In this document: positions 1 to 10,300 of the stretch, one piece after another
Numbering within the stretch: position 1 is the first letter of the stretch
How the letters are laid out: every line of letters begins with the position of its first letter
NCBI GenBank assembly: GCA_006503475.1
Contig: RSEH01000304.1
Coordinates: forward strand, 1-51,774
From: Stentor roeselii
Lineage: Eukaryota > Ciliophora > Heterotrichea > Heterotrichida > Stentoridae
Direction: 5' to 3'
Length of the DNA stretch: 51,774 nucleotides
Notes under the pieces: generated by a model
Seen by the model: only the letters and a program-made list of their open reading frames with translations
The model's database searches: none
Told to the model about the DNA's origin: nothing
Program-made: the position numbers and the translations under genes

Positions 1-1
1 G

Positions 2-1084
2 ACTAACCCTGTCTATGTCAACAAAGCCCTTGATTTCTATGCTAAGGTCAGCATTGGTGGACAAGAGTTCAATCTTAACTTGGATCTTCTCAACAGTGAG
101 AGCAGAGTCGCGTTATCTCAGTGCAAGTGCACCAATAACGCTAAATACTACGACCCGTACTACAGCTGGTACACCCATGATGTTAGCGTCTCCAACAATG
201 GCTACGACACCTCAACCGAGACCTACAAACTCTACACTGACACCATGACACTCAACACCTTGACAGCCCAAAACCAATACTTCTTAGCTGCAACCAAGCA
301 CGGCAAATACGGTGATTCCATTTCGGGCAGCTTGGGTCTCGGAAACAGCTTCAACTTCAAAGATGAGAACTTCGTGAAGAACCTTCAAGAGCAAAAAGTC
401 ATTAAGGATGCAGTTTTCTCATTGACTTTGAGAAACCCTTACTACCCAACTCACGATTCAGTCTTGACTATCGGAAAGTATAGCTTCTGGAGCTATGCAA
501 GTGGCAAGAAGACTAAGATCACCCCTGATGAAATTTATGCTAGCTGGTCAACTCATGTTTCATCTTTTAGTCTGGATAACTATTTGGTTAGTTCAAGATA
601 CATCCCTGCCTTATTCGCTCCTTCAATTGCTTTAATGATTATCCCTCCGAGCGAATACAACAAGTTGATGGCCGATATTGGAGTCAATGGATGCTTCGAT
701 ATGGGAATTAGATTCTGCTCATGCAAGGCTGGAGACTATTCAAGGTTCCCTGACTTGAACTTGAAGATTGACGGAAATGTTTACACTATCTATGCCGAAG
801 ATTACATTCTTTATGAATCAGGATATTGCGGAGTTGGAGTACTAAATGTCGGAGCTGATCTTTATCTCCTTGGAAGTCCTTTCTTCTACAATTACTATGC
901 TGTCTTTGATATGAAAGATAGAACCATCACCGTTGCCCCTGCTGATAACTTCACTTTGAAGAAGGAAAGCTCTGGAATCATCAGCTATTCCACTTTTGGA
1001 ATTCTTGGAGCTGCTGGTTTGGGTCTTCTTGCTTGGAAAATTAAGAAGAGCAGAAAGTCTGAGGTCTATGAACCGATGATGTAA
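2..1084 (+). CDS. Pepsin-like (A1 family) membrane pseudoprotease, 5' end missing
   Basis: Open from the window edge (frame 2) to TAA at 1082-1084; the signal peptide and true start lie outside. The fold is recognisable as an aspartyl protease of the pepsin type: a VSIGGQEFNL strand before the first active-site loop, then SGSLGLGNS, which matches the conserved IxGxLGLG element. The active site itself is lost. Where DTGSS is expected the protein reads LNSES, and the second DTG loop, near PALFAPSIALMIIPP, has no Asp. One hydrophobic segment (about IISYSTFGILGAAGLGLLAW) sits just before a basic tail, so it is probably a type I membrane protein with a short cytoplasmic end. It is clearly paralogous to the gene at 46900-48120, with long stretches of identical residues. 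Function unknown; likely non-enzymatic binding or surface role (inference). Confidence 0.75.
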   Translation, partial: TNPVYVNKALDFYAKVSIGGQEFNLNLDLLNSESRVALSQCKCTNNAKYYDPYYSWYTHDVSVSNNGYDTSTETYKLYTDTMTLNTLTAQNQYFLAATKHGKYGDSISGSLGLGNSFNFKDENFVKNLQEQKVIKDAVFSLTLRNPYYPTHDSVLTIGKYSFWSYASGKKTKITPDEIYASWSTHVSSFSLDNYLVSSRYIPALFAPSIALMIIPPSEYNKLMADIGVNGCFDMGIRFCSCKAGDYSRFPDLNLKIDGNVYTIYAEDYILYESGYCGVGVLNVGADLYLLGSPFFYNYYAVFDMKDRTITVAPADNFTLKKESSGIISYSTFGILGAAGLGLLAWKIKKSRKSEVYEPMM

Positions 1085-1751
1085 GAGGATAGTTAATTAG
1101 AATTAGATTTGAAGAAAATACTTTGTCTTAATGAGGTTGGATTTGAATAAAAGCCTAAAGTAGATGATTAAAGGATTATGAGGACTATTTTTATATTCGA
1201 TATATTCGCTGTATAGATGAGATAAGCATACTTTTTTCAGGTCTTAAACAACCATATTAAAAAAATCTAAACACTTGAAAAATCTCTATCTGATAAAGTA
1301 CGCTAAAATATAGAGTAAACCTATAATAATTGTTTGCTATTCAATCTTTTTTCAGCAGATGAGGTGATAATTAAGTGAAATAAAGTGTATATAATCCATA
1401 TTTTAGTATAATTTTTGAAGATCTATATTATTGAAACAACTACTAAATTTTTGAATCTATTAAGATTTCTTCACTGTTGAAACTGTGATCTTAATCATTG
1501 CTTCAGAAAAACTATTTTATTTCATATCCAACATAAATAAGTATGTGAAATCTAATTCTTGAAATTCTTTACTCAATGGAAATGTTTATATATTATAGAA
1601 TTTCTCAAAATACAAACTTAAGTAAAAAAGACGGAATAGATTATAACCTTCAAAACTCAATATCTCCTCAACATCACCCTAACCAATTCTCCACAATAAC
1701 CCTAAAAACCTGATCGACCCATCCTCAAATTCAACCCAAAACTAAAAATTA
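1085..1751. other. Intergenic, AT-rich, no gene seen
   Basis: This is the spacer between the pseudoprotease gene and the 3' end of the aquaporin gene. It is AT-rich and lacks a credible reading frame on either strand. From about 1640 to 1745 the + strand becomes C/A-rich and nearly G-free. Elsewhere in the window that composition occurs just upstream of start codons, but no plus-strand gene follows here until 2467. Confidence 0.6.
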
Positions 1752-2456
1752 CTAAGAATCCGGTTCAACCCTAGACCTTTTCTGAGCTTTCAACTCATCC
1801 AAAAAGACATTATTAAGCACTCCAGCAATAGCTCCTCCAATACACGGTGCAACTAAATAAATCCAAAGATTCCCTGAATGAGTCTGATGCTGTGAATAAT
1901 GCACAAGATTAACAGCAAGTCCAACCGCCGGATTAAAGCATCCTCCAGAAATAAGCCCAACAGCCAGAATTCCTCCAAAATAAGCGACTCCAACAGCGAC
2001 AGTTCCAATGATGACAGAATCCGCGAGTCTTCCAAGCATTAAAGCGACTCCAACAATAAGCGTGGAATAAACAAGTTCAGCAAAAAAAGCTTTGGCAGCA
2101 GAAGAATCGACTCCAGAGTCAAAAAACATCGACCCTCGACTTAGTCCCCAGCCGAGGAAAGCGGCGGGTATTGCGCTGAGCATTTGGAAAAGGATGTAAA
2201 TCAAATATTCGAGAATTTCTGACTTGTTTATCTTCTGGGCTATTAGACTTCGAATGATGTGACCTAAAGTTACTGCTGGGTTGAAATGGGCTCCACTTGT
2301 GTAACCTGTCATCACCATTAGGACTACTACTGAACCTGCTACTGCGTATGCGCTGTAGTAGGTACCGGGAATTTTGAACATACCGAAATGACTTGCTGAG
2401 ATTGATAGGGTTAGTAAGAAAGTACCCGCAGCTTCAGCTGCTACTCTTCGCCACAT
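1752..2456 (-). CDS. Aquaporin (MIP-family water/solute channel)
   Basis: A 234-residue major intrinsic protein with six hydrophobic segments and both NPA boxes (SGAHFNPAVTLG in the first half, SGGCFNPAVGLAVN in the second), the hallmark of a water or small-solute channel. The start is taken at 2456 (MWRRVAAEAAG), because that gives the usual short MIP N-terminus. A reading frame extends further upstream but would use a non-ATG codon and run into the divergent kinase gene. Only 10 bp separate this ATG from the PLK4 ATG. Family knowledge suggests plasma-membrane or contractile-vacuole water flux; the location is not visible in the sequence. Stop is TAG. Confidence 0.93.
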   Translation of the reverse strand: MWRRVAAEAAGTFLLTLSISASHFGMFKIPGTYYSAYAVAGSVVVLMVMTGYTSGAHFNPAVTLGHIIRSLIAQKINKSEILEYLIYILFQMLSAIPAAFLGWGLSRGSMFFDSGVDSSAAKAFFAELVYSTLIVGVALMLGRLADSVIIGTVAVGVAYFGGILAVGLISGGCFNPAVGLAVNLVHYSQHQTHSGNLWIYLVAPCIGGAIAGVLNNVFLDELKAQKRSRVEPDS

Positions 2457-2466
2457 AATAATTATT
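2457..2466. promoter_or_regulatory. 10-bp palindromic spacer between two divergent start codons
   Basis: The whole interval between the aquaporin ATG (minus) and the PLK4 ATG (plus) is AATAATTATT, a perfect palindrome. Either both core promoters lie within coding sequence or this AT-only element acts as a symmetrical initiator. Confidence 0.5.
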
Positions 2467-3984
2467 ATGAACGCTTTATTCGGAACAGGAACCATAAAAG
2501 ACTACGAAGTCCTCCGTCCTCTCGGTATCGGAGCCTATTCCAAAGTCTACCAAGTCCGTCACCGTTTTTCCAGCCAAGAGTTCGCGTTAAAAATAATCGA
2601 AAAAAACAAGATGACAGCAGGAAAACTCCGAAAAAGACTAAACAACGAAGTAAGTCTCCAAGTGTCCTTAAACCACCCTTGCATTGTGCGTCTTTTCAAC
2701 ACTTTCGAAGACGACGAGTTGATTTATCTGTTGCTCGAAATGTGTTCAGGAGGCGAGCTTTTCGCGAAAATAAAAGAAGAAGGGCGACTTGATGAAGAAG
2801 ACACTCGAAGTTTATGCAGTCAGATAGTCCAGGGCATTGAATATTTGCATACTTTAGGAATCATTCATCGTGACTTGAAACTTGGAAACTTGCTGTTGTC
2901 TGAAGATCGATCCTTGGTCAAAATCGCTGATTTCGGACTTGCTGTGAGACTTAAAAGCTTCACTGAAGAAAGGAATACCATGTGTGGCACTCCTAATTAT
3001 ATTAGTCCTGAAATCATTAATCGGCAACCTTATGGACTGGCTTCTGATATGTGGAGCTTTGGGTGTATTGTTTATGCTTGTCTTACTGGATCTCCTCCTT
3101 TTGAAAGTGCCTCGATTAGAGATACTTTTTTGAAGGCTAATGACTTGAAATATTCTTTGCCGAGTTTTTTGTCGAACCAGGCACGCGACCTGATCTCAGG
3201 TCTACTAACATGGGACGCTGAACAACGACTAACAGTAAACCAAGTAAAGCAACATCCATTTTTTTCAGGTATTTTCGGTCTAAACCTATCAATTCTAAGC
3301 CCCGTAAACCGCAGCGAGGTGATATTCGCAGAGTACTCTGAACAAATGGTATCCCCAGTGAAGACCCGCAGCAAGAAGCCAGCAAACAATTCAGGAAAAA
3401 GCCAGGGCAGAGCCCTGGCCGTAAGAAAAAAAATGAATGAAGGAGTCCTTCCACTAACAACATCAAACCTGGGCCTATCCTTACCTTTTGTCCATCCTCT
3501 AAAAGACGGCCTATTAGAAATAATAGAAACCGGCGAGATCCTTCTAACAATTCGAGGAAAAGAAATGAAAGTAATAAAAAATGGAAACGAAGTCATCTAC
3601 GAAGGAAAAAGAATGAAAATAACTGAACTCGATAAACACTGTTTAAAACTTTACAAGTATTTAGGAAACGTTTTAGAAGTCATCAGGTCAAAAACTCCAA
3701 AAGTCACTGTTGAATTAACAAATGCTATTTGCAAGTTAATGTGGAATGCGCCTCCTCCGTACTACGAAGTTGACTTCAACGACGGTAAAAGACTAGTGAT
3801 GCGAGTAGGAAGCGACCTTGTCAACATCTCAACTTCTGACCAAGAGATCGAGGTGAGCATCACTCAAGACTACGACTACCTCGACATGTCTTTGAAATCA
3901 ATAATCGACACTGCAATGACCGGCTTGAAACTTTGCTTTGAAGAAGAGAAAAAGCTACCTTGTTTAATACTAGTTAATATTTAA
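2467..3984 (+). CDS. PLK4: Polo-like kinase 4 (SAK/PLK4-type) Ser/Thr kinase
   Basis: 505 residues. The kinase domain spans about 13-267: glycine loop from G20, Lys42, catalytic HRDLKLGN (Asp136), DFG at 155-157, and activation segment TMCGTPNYISPEI, which is very close to PLK4. The C-terminal half (about 330-505) matches the PLK4 cryptic polo-box region, including VIRSKTPKVTVEL and an Ala-x-Cys-x-Leu-Met segment followed by YYEVDFNDG. PLK4 is the master kinase for centriole and basal-body duplication, so a role in basal-body assembly is expected in a heavily ciliated cell (inference). Codon preference changes sharply inside the gene near 2740 and 3170. Its last 11 bp overlap the 3' end of the convergent P4-ATPase gene. 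Confidence 0.85.
   Translation: MNALFGTGTIKDYEVLRPLGIGAYSKVYQVRHRFSSQEFALKIIEKNKMTAGKLRKRLNNEVSLQVSLNHPCIVRLFNTFEDDELIYLLLEMCSGGELFAKIKEEGRLDEEDTRSLCSQIVQGIEYLHTLGIIHRDLKLGNLLLSEDRSLVKIADFGLAVRLKSFTEERNTMCGTPNYISPEIINRQPYGLASDMWSFGCIVYACLTGSPPFESASIRDTFLKANDLKYSLPSFLSNQARDLISGLLTWDAEQRLTVNQVKQHPFFSGIFGLNLSILSPVNRSEVIFAEYSEQMVSPVKTRSKKPANNSGKSQGRALAVRKKMNEGVLPLTTSNLGLSLPFVHPLKDGLLEIIETGEILLTIRGKEMKVIKNGNEVIYEGKRMKITELDKHCLKLYKYLGNVLEVIRSKTPKVTVELTNAICKLMWNAPPPYYEVDFNDGKRLVMRVGSDLVNISTSDQEIEVSITQDYDYLDMSLKSIIDTAMTGLKLCFEEEKKLPCLILVNI
3974..3984. other. Overlap of two convergent stop codons
   Basis: The 11-bp sequence TTAATATTTAA carries the TAA of the P4-ATPase (3974-3976, minus) and the TAA of PLK4 (3982-3984, plus). 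Each mRNA must therefore end inside, or very close to, the other gene's coding region. Confidence 0.85.
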
Positions 3985-6900
3985 GCTGTCTTGCCCTTGA
4001 TGGCCAAAACCTGTTCTTTATAACCCGTCCGGCATGCAAAGGACCCCAAGAAACTGCAGTGATCAGCAAAAACTTCCAAAAAAAGTCCAAGTTGATGATA
4101 AAGTCAAGGTTAAAATAATTCTTCAACAGTAAAATGCAACAAGCGTATAATCCTAAAGAAACAATTTCAGCTCCTGCAATCCACAAGTTCCAAGTTTCAA
4201 TTTGAGAAGCGACATTCAGAAGTTCAGTAAGAATCAAAGCAGAAAATGTAATTGCTACAATATTGATGAAGTTATCATGAGGAAACATGACAAGTGCAAG
4301 TAAAATGATGACACTTCCTTGATAAATACTTTTCCACATCCAAAATAAAAATCTTGTCAGATTAAGAGCTCTTCCCAGTTGGAGGGCCATGTAGATGTTT
4401 GGGTACATTTTGATTGTCCGATAAGGAATGTCGACGTCCATTATCAAGGCGAAGACTGGCATTGAAGTGAAAGCAGTCGTGTACCCGAGCATCAGGTACC
4501 CGTTGTAAATGGGAAGTGCTGAGTAATAAAAAACTATCGTGAATAAAGCTTGGATCACTGCATAGACTAGTCCTCGATGGAAAATAAAATGACTCAAACG
4601 AGCTGTTCTTAAGTAACTCAGTCTTCCATGCCAGAGGACCAAAGGAAGTACGTGCTTGAATTCGTTTATGGAAAAATCTGCTGCTAAACTTGCTTGCTTT
4701 CCTTCTTTTCCTTCTATTCCTACACCCACATGAGATGATTGAATCATTCCAACGTCGTTGCCTCCGTCGCCTATTGCGCAGACTCGGAATTTGGTGAACT
4801 TTTGAAGGGATTCTACGATTTCGGACTTCTGGGTTGGACTTACCCGACAACAGATTACACCGGCAGCCGAGCAAGCCACTTGGATAAATTCTTTGCAGTG
4901 AAATTGAAGGACTACTGAGAGTGTATTTCCATCAATAATAACAACTTTATTGTCAAGTTCCTTAAGATTCAAACTGGCAAGATTTTCAGTAGCATCATGT
5001 CCAATAATTTCCAGAAACTGATGCTCTCTCTTTTTCAATCCCGCAGAAATCGAAATACACTTAGCAGTTTCAACTTTATCCCCAGTGAGCATCCAAACAC
5101 GAATTCCTGCACTAGTAATTTTTCCAATGATTTTATCAACTTTATGCTGCAGGCGGTCTTCAACTCCAGTAACACCCAGATACTCCATATTTTTTTCAAT
5201 AGACTTAAGGACTTCAGCGCACTTTTCCTCTCGATTTTCCATAAAAGACCTTGCATATTCAAGTCTCTGACTGAAATCTTCATATTCTTCTAAAGGCATA
5301 AGCCTCTGAGCAATGACAAGAGTTCTAAGTCCTTCCATTGCCAGACTTTCACAGTCCTCAACCATCTTAACAGCAGAGTTTGCAGATCCAAGAGTGACTT
5401 TTATAGCTTCTTCAGCACCTTTTATATAAAAAAGAATCCTTCCTGAAGTTGAGTGTTGCAAAATGATCCCCATTTTTTTACTTGCTGAAGTAAAGGGAAA
5501 ATTTTGAAGGATTTTAAAAGTTTCAGTCTTTTCTTCGAATTTCAAAGTGATTATATTTGATGAACGGGAGTCAAGCGCCAGTCCGGACTTCTGAGCGAAT
5601 TCGACTAAAGCGATCTCGTCGGGACTACTTGCTTGGAACTTTTTGCAACCGTCTTCGTATATCGGCGTCACGTTGTTGCAAACGGCGAGAGCCGTCAGAA
5701 GGTCTCTGCAGACCATGTCAGGGTCTCTTCTCCGCTTTTTGGCCATGTTGCAGTCAGCCAATGGTCCTGAGTATTTCTCGAAGTTGTCTTTTACTAGTTG
5801 TTGAAAGTCCATTATCGCTGTGTTTTCATCTAAGTTGAAACTCCAGTACTCTAGGACTAGTCGTTTTAAGGTCATTTCGTTTCTGGTTAAAGTTCCGGTT
5901 TTATCACTGAGCAAGTAGTTGATTCTGCCGAGTTCTTCTGGGATTGTGCTGTTTCTTGGCTTTGCATGACCTGTGCGTGAATCTCTAGAAATATGTACAC
6001 AATAGTAAATCTTAGCAAAGTCAAGATTAACTCTCAATGAAATCGGTATAATCGTAGAAAGCAGTAAAATCATCCTAAAGAAATGCACTCCACTTTGACT
6101 ACTGAATCCAGCAAGTGCAATAACAAGAAAAGCAATAACAACCATCAAAATAATCAAATAAAGTGCAAGTCTATTCAATTCCATATCAGTAATTCCAAGT
6201 TTCTGACTAGGTTCTCGACTATTCAAAGCGATTCTAGTTTCTTTCCCAACATAAACCACAATCCCAACACAACTTCCAGCAGCAAGACTAGTATTCGCCC
6301 AAAGAGTATTTTCAAGTCCAACACCTTCAACAATATCCATCTTATCAATGCACCCTTCATACTTAGCAACGAATCTATAAATATTCTGATCCGGTGCTTT
6401 CACAGTGATGACTCCATCTAACTCAAGAAGTCTCGTCGAAGGAGAAACATTTTGAGTACAGTTCAAAGCTTTTCTCAGTTTCCAGTCAGTCTCCCCATCA
6501 AGTTGGTCAGTTTTGATGAAAACAGTGCCTGTGGGGTCAGCAGTGGTCAAGATGACCATATCAGCAGGAATGCGTTCATGATGATGGACTTCAATCAAGT
6601 CCCCTACTTTTATCCTGCTTGAAGGCACCCGGACTGACCCCGCGTGAGTGATTTGAGTGTACATCTTATTGTTTAACTCTTTGTCGCGCATGTATCGGGC
6701 AAGGTCGTCGTAAAGCTCTTTTCCCATTGTGATCAGAAGGACTAAGGCAAGAGGCGCGATGTATGTGAATAAAAAACCTACTTGCAGGGGAGGGTAGAAC
6801 TGGCTTAATGCAATTATCAGGAAAAATAAGTTTAAAGGCTGCTTGAATTGGTAGAATAGGAATAAAGCGATGAAGGATAAAGGATGGTATTTTGTGTTCA

Positions 6901-7048
6901 CTACGGAGTTTGAATGGGCTGGAGAGTTGCTTGGACCTGATAGGTTTATATAACGCTCGGGGATTTCTTCTTTGCGTTTACAGTTTCTTGGCTTTTTATG
7001 TGTTACTCGTGGCTCTGATAATAGGTGTGAGTTGTCCCGGTTCTCCAT
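3974..7048 (-). CDS. P4-ATPase phospholipid flippase, Neo1/ATP9 class
   Basis: 1024 residues, full length for a P4-type ATPase. Seen are the flippase signature TDQLDGETDWKLRKAL, the phosphorylation motif DKTGTLT (near residue 378), the nucleotide-binding KGAEE, VTGVEDRLQ, CCRVSPTQKSE and GDGGNDVGMIQ motifs, and about ten membrane segments. QLDGETDWKLR and the short N-terminus resemble the Neo1p/ATP9A-B class, which works at Golgi and endosomes without a Cdc50 subunit (family knowledge). ATG at 7046-7048 is followed by MENRDNSHLL. No intron is needed. A 15-mer at 4829-4843 looks exactly like an intron but encodes the conserved VSPTQ segment, so it is coding. Confidence 0.93.
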   Translation of the reverse strand: MENRDNSHLLSEPRVTHKKPRNCKRKEEIPERYINLSGPSNSPAHSNSVVNTKYHPLSFIALFLFYQFKQPLNLFFLIIALSQFYPPLQVGFLFTYIAPLALVLLITMGKELYDDLARYMRDKELNNKMYTQITHAGSVRVPSSRIKVGDLIEVHHHERIPADMVILTTADPTGTVFIKTDQLDGETDWKLRKALNCTQNVSPSTRLLELDGVITVKAPDQNIYRFVAKYEGCIDKMDIVEGVGLENTLWANTSLAAGSCVGIVVYVGKETRIALNSREPSQKLGITDMELNRLALYLIILMVVIAFLVIALAGFSSQSGVHFFRMILLLSTIIPISLRVNLDFAKIYYCVHISRDSRTGHAKPRNSTIPEELGRINYLLSDKTGTLTRNEMTLKRLVLEYWSFNLDENTAIMDFQQLVKDNFEKYSGPLADCNMAKKRRRDPDMVCRDLLTALAVCNNVTPIYEDGCKKFQASSPDEIALVEFAQKSGLALDSRSSNIITLKFEEKTETFKILQNFPFTSASKKMGIILQHSTSGRILFYIKGAEEAIKVTLGSANSAVKMVEDCESLAMEGLRTLVIAQRLMPLEEYEDFSQRLEYARSFMENREEKCAEVLKSIEKNMEYLGVTGVEDRLQHKVDKIIGKITSAGIRVWMLTGDKVETAKCISISAGLKKREHQFLEIIGHDATENLASLNLKELDNKVVIIDGNTLSVVLQFHCKEFIQVACSAAGVICCRVSPTQKSEIVESLQKFTKFRVCAIGDGGNDVGMIQSSHVGVGIEGKEGKQASLAADFSINEFKHVLPLVLWHGRLSYLRTARLSHFIFHRGLVYAVIQALFTIVFYYSALPIYNGYLMLGYTTAFTSMPVFALIMDVDIPYRTIKMYPNIYMALQLGRALNLTRFLFWMWKSIYQGSVIILLALVMFPHDNFINIVAITFSALILTELLNVASQIETWNLWIAGAEIVSLGLYACCILLLKNYFNLDFIINLDFFWKFLLITAVSWGPLHAGRVIKNRFWPSRARQLKY

Positions 7049-7340
7049 TTTATCGGGCTTTGCATTTTTTTACATCGGGTTGGATTGGGTTGAGATGGAT
7101 TGGAGGAGGAAGGGTTAGTGGGATGTTGGATTAGAAAATTGTTAGAGGTTTTTATTGACAAATAAAAATCACTATGAATAGTTCTCTTAATATTCACAAA
7201 CCCTTACAAACTCCTTACCTTTAAAATCTCATCAATCAACCAAAATGCTAAAATAAAAATCTAATTTAAAATATGCAACATTAATTCCAATCCTATTTCA
7301 CTTTTCAAAGATTAATTTAAATCCACTCCCATTAAATCTT
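7049..7340. promoter_or_regulatory. Intergenic between 3' end of giant gene and P4-ATPase start; G-free leader
   Basis: On the minus strand, the roughly 90 nt before the P4-ATPase ATG are C/A/T-rich and almost without G, with repeated CCAATCC, CCATCTC and AACCC words. I read this as the promoter or 5' leader (inference). The rest (about 7140-7340) is AT-rich and follows the stop of the giant gene; no gene seen. Confidence 0.4.
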
Positions 7341-10300
7341 CTAAGCTATTAACCCAATTTTACGTCTCAACAAACTTAGCAAATTCTGAGAAACACCAAC
7401 TTCAGTAGCAATTCCACAAATAAAAGCAACAAGCCACAAGTGAGTCTCATCCAAAACAAAAGTAACAACAACACTAGATCCAATGCAAGCCAAACAAATA
7501 CCAATTCCACTCCAATAAAAATCCCTTCTTTTCATTTTATTCTCCAAAAGAAAAGACACCAAAAACATCAAAGGAAAAACAATAAAACTACTCAAAACTC
7601 CTGAAATGATTAATCCAAAATCAGTTTGCGTCAAAAGGACAGTCTGTACAAGAACCTGTGCATCAATCATCGAAGCCAACATCAAAACACTTGTACATCT
7701 TCCAGAGTCAAACCCAAGAGAAAAAACTCTTAAAAACAAATGTTTTGACTGAGGTTTTTCTTGAGTTCTTTCATTTTCCACATAAGAAAATTCAGTGATA
7801 TTAGAAACATCTACTTTTTCACCAAGGTTGCTATTTCTCTGAGTTTCACTTGATTCATTTTCTACTCTCGAGTCTTTTGAATAAAGTCTTACCAAGAAAA
7901 TCACGACAAAGCTCAGAGCAGTTAAAGTCATGACCAACAAAAAGTTATGTTTAAGGTGAAAAGTACTCATTTCAGATGATTTATTAGAAGACAAAGTAAA
8001 AACTCCGCCTTGGCTCACCTCAAATATTGCGAAACCATTTGAAACGTTTAACAAGTTTCCTTGAGACTTGTGAAGGTTTGGTAAGATATTGTGGAAGGTT
8101 ACCTCGTCAGGTTTAAGCAATGTATAAGCAGTTGTAATAACACAAGCTCCTTCATTGTTCATAAATTGAAGTTGGGTGTTCTGGATTTCAGAGTCAAGGA
8201 ATTTTTTATCGCTGGAAACTTCTAGATATACAACTTCGGAGTACTTCCCTGAGGTAAAAATTCCAGATTTGACTTTAATTATCGAGTCTTCAGAAAAACC
8301 AGGATTTTTCAATTCAGTCACTGTTTGTCCAAGTTGGATTTTCTTGATGTCTATGAAAAGTTTCTCAGTTTGATAAAAAGTAATGTTTTTAGTGCTGAAT
8401 TCAAAAAGATTTCCTGGAAAAAAATCGATTTCAGCGTAACTTGCAATTATATCAAAGGTTAAAATTATTGAAGATTCACTTCGGTCAATGTAATTCACAC
8501 GGTCAATGAAATCTTTGAAATATTTCAAAGAATCTCGAGGTAAAAAGTTGATTTTTTCTATGGTTTGCTTTAAAAATTTGCAGTATTTGCTGATTCTTGG
8601 CAAGGCTAGACTCACCTGCTGAGGCTCGTCTACGAAGAGCAGTAATGTGCTGGTCACTTCATATGCGACGACTTTTGTCCATGTCTCTAAACTGACATAT
8701 TCGACCAAATCATCCCAAAGCAGGTCAAGTAGTTCTTCGTCGTTTACTGGATTTAACAAGGCAAATACAATCGCTTGAAGTCCGTTCATGAAGTTTTTAT
8801 TTTCAAGGTAGTCCATCATTTCATGTGAAAGCTTCAGGTTTCTTGATTGCCCAGTTATTGAAAAAGAGGTTGACCTTTCGATGCAGTCATTTAAGGTGTC
8901 ACAAACCTCGATTTTCACTCCATTTACACCTACTGGAAACTTCAAGTCATTGAAATTCCCATCGTTTTGAACGAGTAACAAAGAGTACTTCCCGTTTAAC
9001 TTTCTAATAGAGAACTTGAATGACAACGGGTAATCCAAATTATCCCCATCCAGGCAGTTCAGCAATGAAAAGTTCACTTTTTGAGACTTAGTGAAAGATG
9101 ATAACGACGGAGAAACTGTCAAAGAATTATCACAAATAGGAAATCCATTCGCTTTGAATGAAACCGTTACTGAAGATGATAACGAATCAAGACTTACTGT
9201 AAGTTTAAATGAATAATCTCCAGATATCAATGAATTCGCAGGAATCACAAGATTTTGTAAATTTTTCGCAAAGCTTGAAACTGATAAACTTCCAAGAATC
9301 GATGACCATTGATAAGAAATTCCTTTTAATTGACTAGATTTCACATTTGCCCTGATAATATTTTGACTTGAAACTGAAATTCTCTCATTTGGTGCAAGGA
9401 CTGAAACTGTGAGAAGACTCTCAGGAAGGACTGAAAATTTATGAAATTTTTCTGATGTTCGAGTGTTTTTCACTGATTTTATTTTTAGTGAAACGGTGAA
9501 AGATGAAAGTAAGGAAAAGTATGACTGAGGAACTGTTAATGAACTGCCTCCTAAACTGTAAGTTTCGAAGTCTCTGCTCCAGTAGTACTCGAGGTCGTAA
9601 CCGTCTGGATCGTATGAATAATGAGCTTTTATCGTCAGGTCAGTTGATGTTGAGATCTCTTGATCGGACTTGTCGGATTTTATTACTAGATCTGATGGTT
9701 TTATTTCTAAGACTGATGAAGTACTCCCGGCTATCAATGAACTAGAATCACTACCACATTGAACTGTTAGTTTTATTTCATAGAAACCATATTCTAATTG
9801 ATTTTTAGAGATTCTTAGCTTTGAGTTTGATTTTGGTATATCTGAAACTGAAGGGATGATTTCCCAGTTGTAAAGCATTTTTTCTTTGCACCCACAAGTA
9901 TCACTAATAATCGACCCAATGGCGATAAAATTGCTTCTAAAAAACCTATAACTCGATCCAGTATCAAGCTGAATTTTCAAAATCCTATTATTCGCAACAT
10001 TAACAACCTGAGTAGCCTGACTAGTGCTAAAAGAGTCATTAATAACAAGTAAAACAGTTAAATTAGCAAAATCCTGAGCATCCAAAACATTATAAACATA
10101 AACAATAAAAATCTGATCATTACTCTCCTGATATGAAAAGTTAAGTAAAGGACCACTAACAGTCCACTGATACGAGAACCTATTCCTAAAAGACCCAAAA
10201 GACCCAGAAGCCGAAAACTTGACAGAAACAGGTTCATTCGACGAGCACTCAAGTCCAACGCTCTGAACACTCGAAACAACAGCTTGAATAACAGGCTGAA

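Noticed and set aside
3072-3596. Long minus-strand frames inside PLK4
   Set aside because: They arise from biased codon use on the plus strand; the kinase and polo-box motifs are on the plus strand.
4829-4843. Perfect 15-nt intron look-alike in the P4-ATPase (minus strand, gtaagtccaacccag, A at position 10)
   Set aside because: It is in frame and encodes the VSPTQ part of the family-conserved CRVSPTQK motif; splicing would delete it. It shows that sequence alone does not define these introns.
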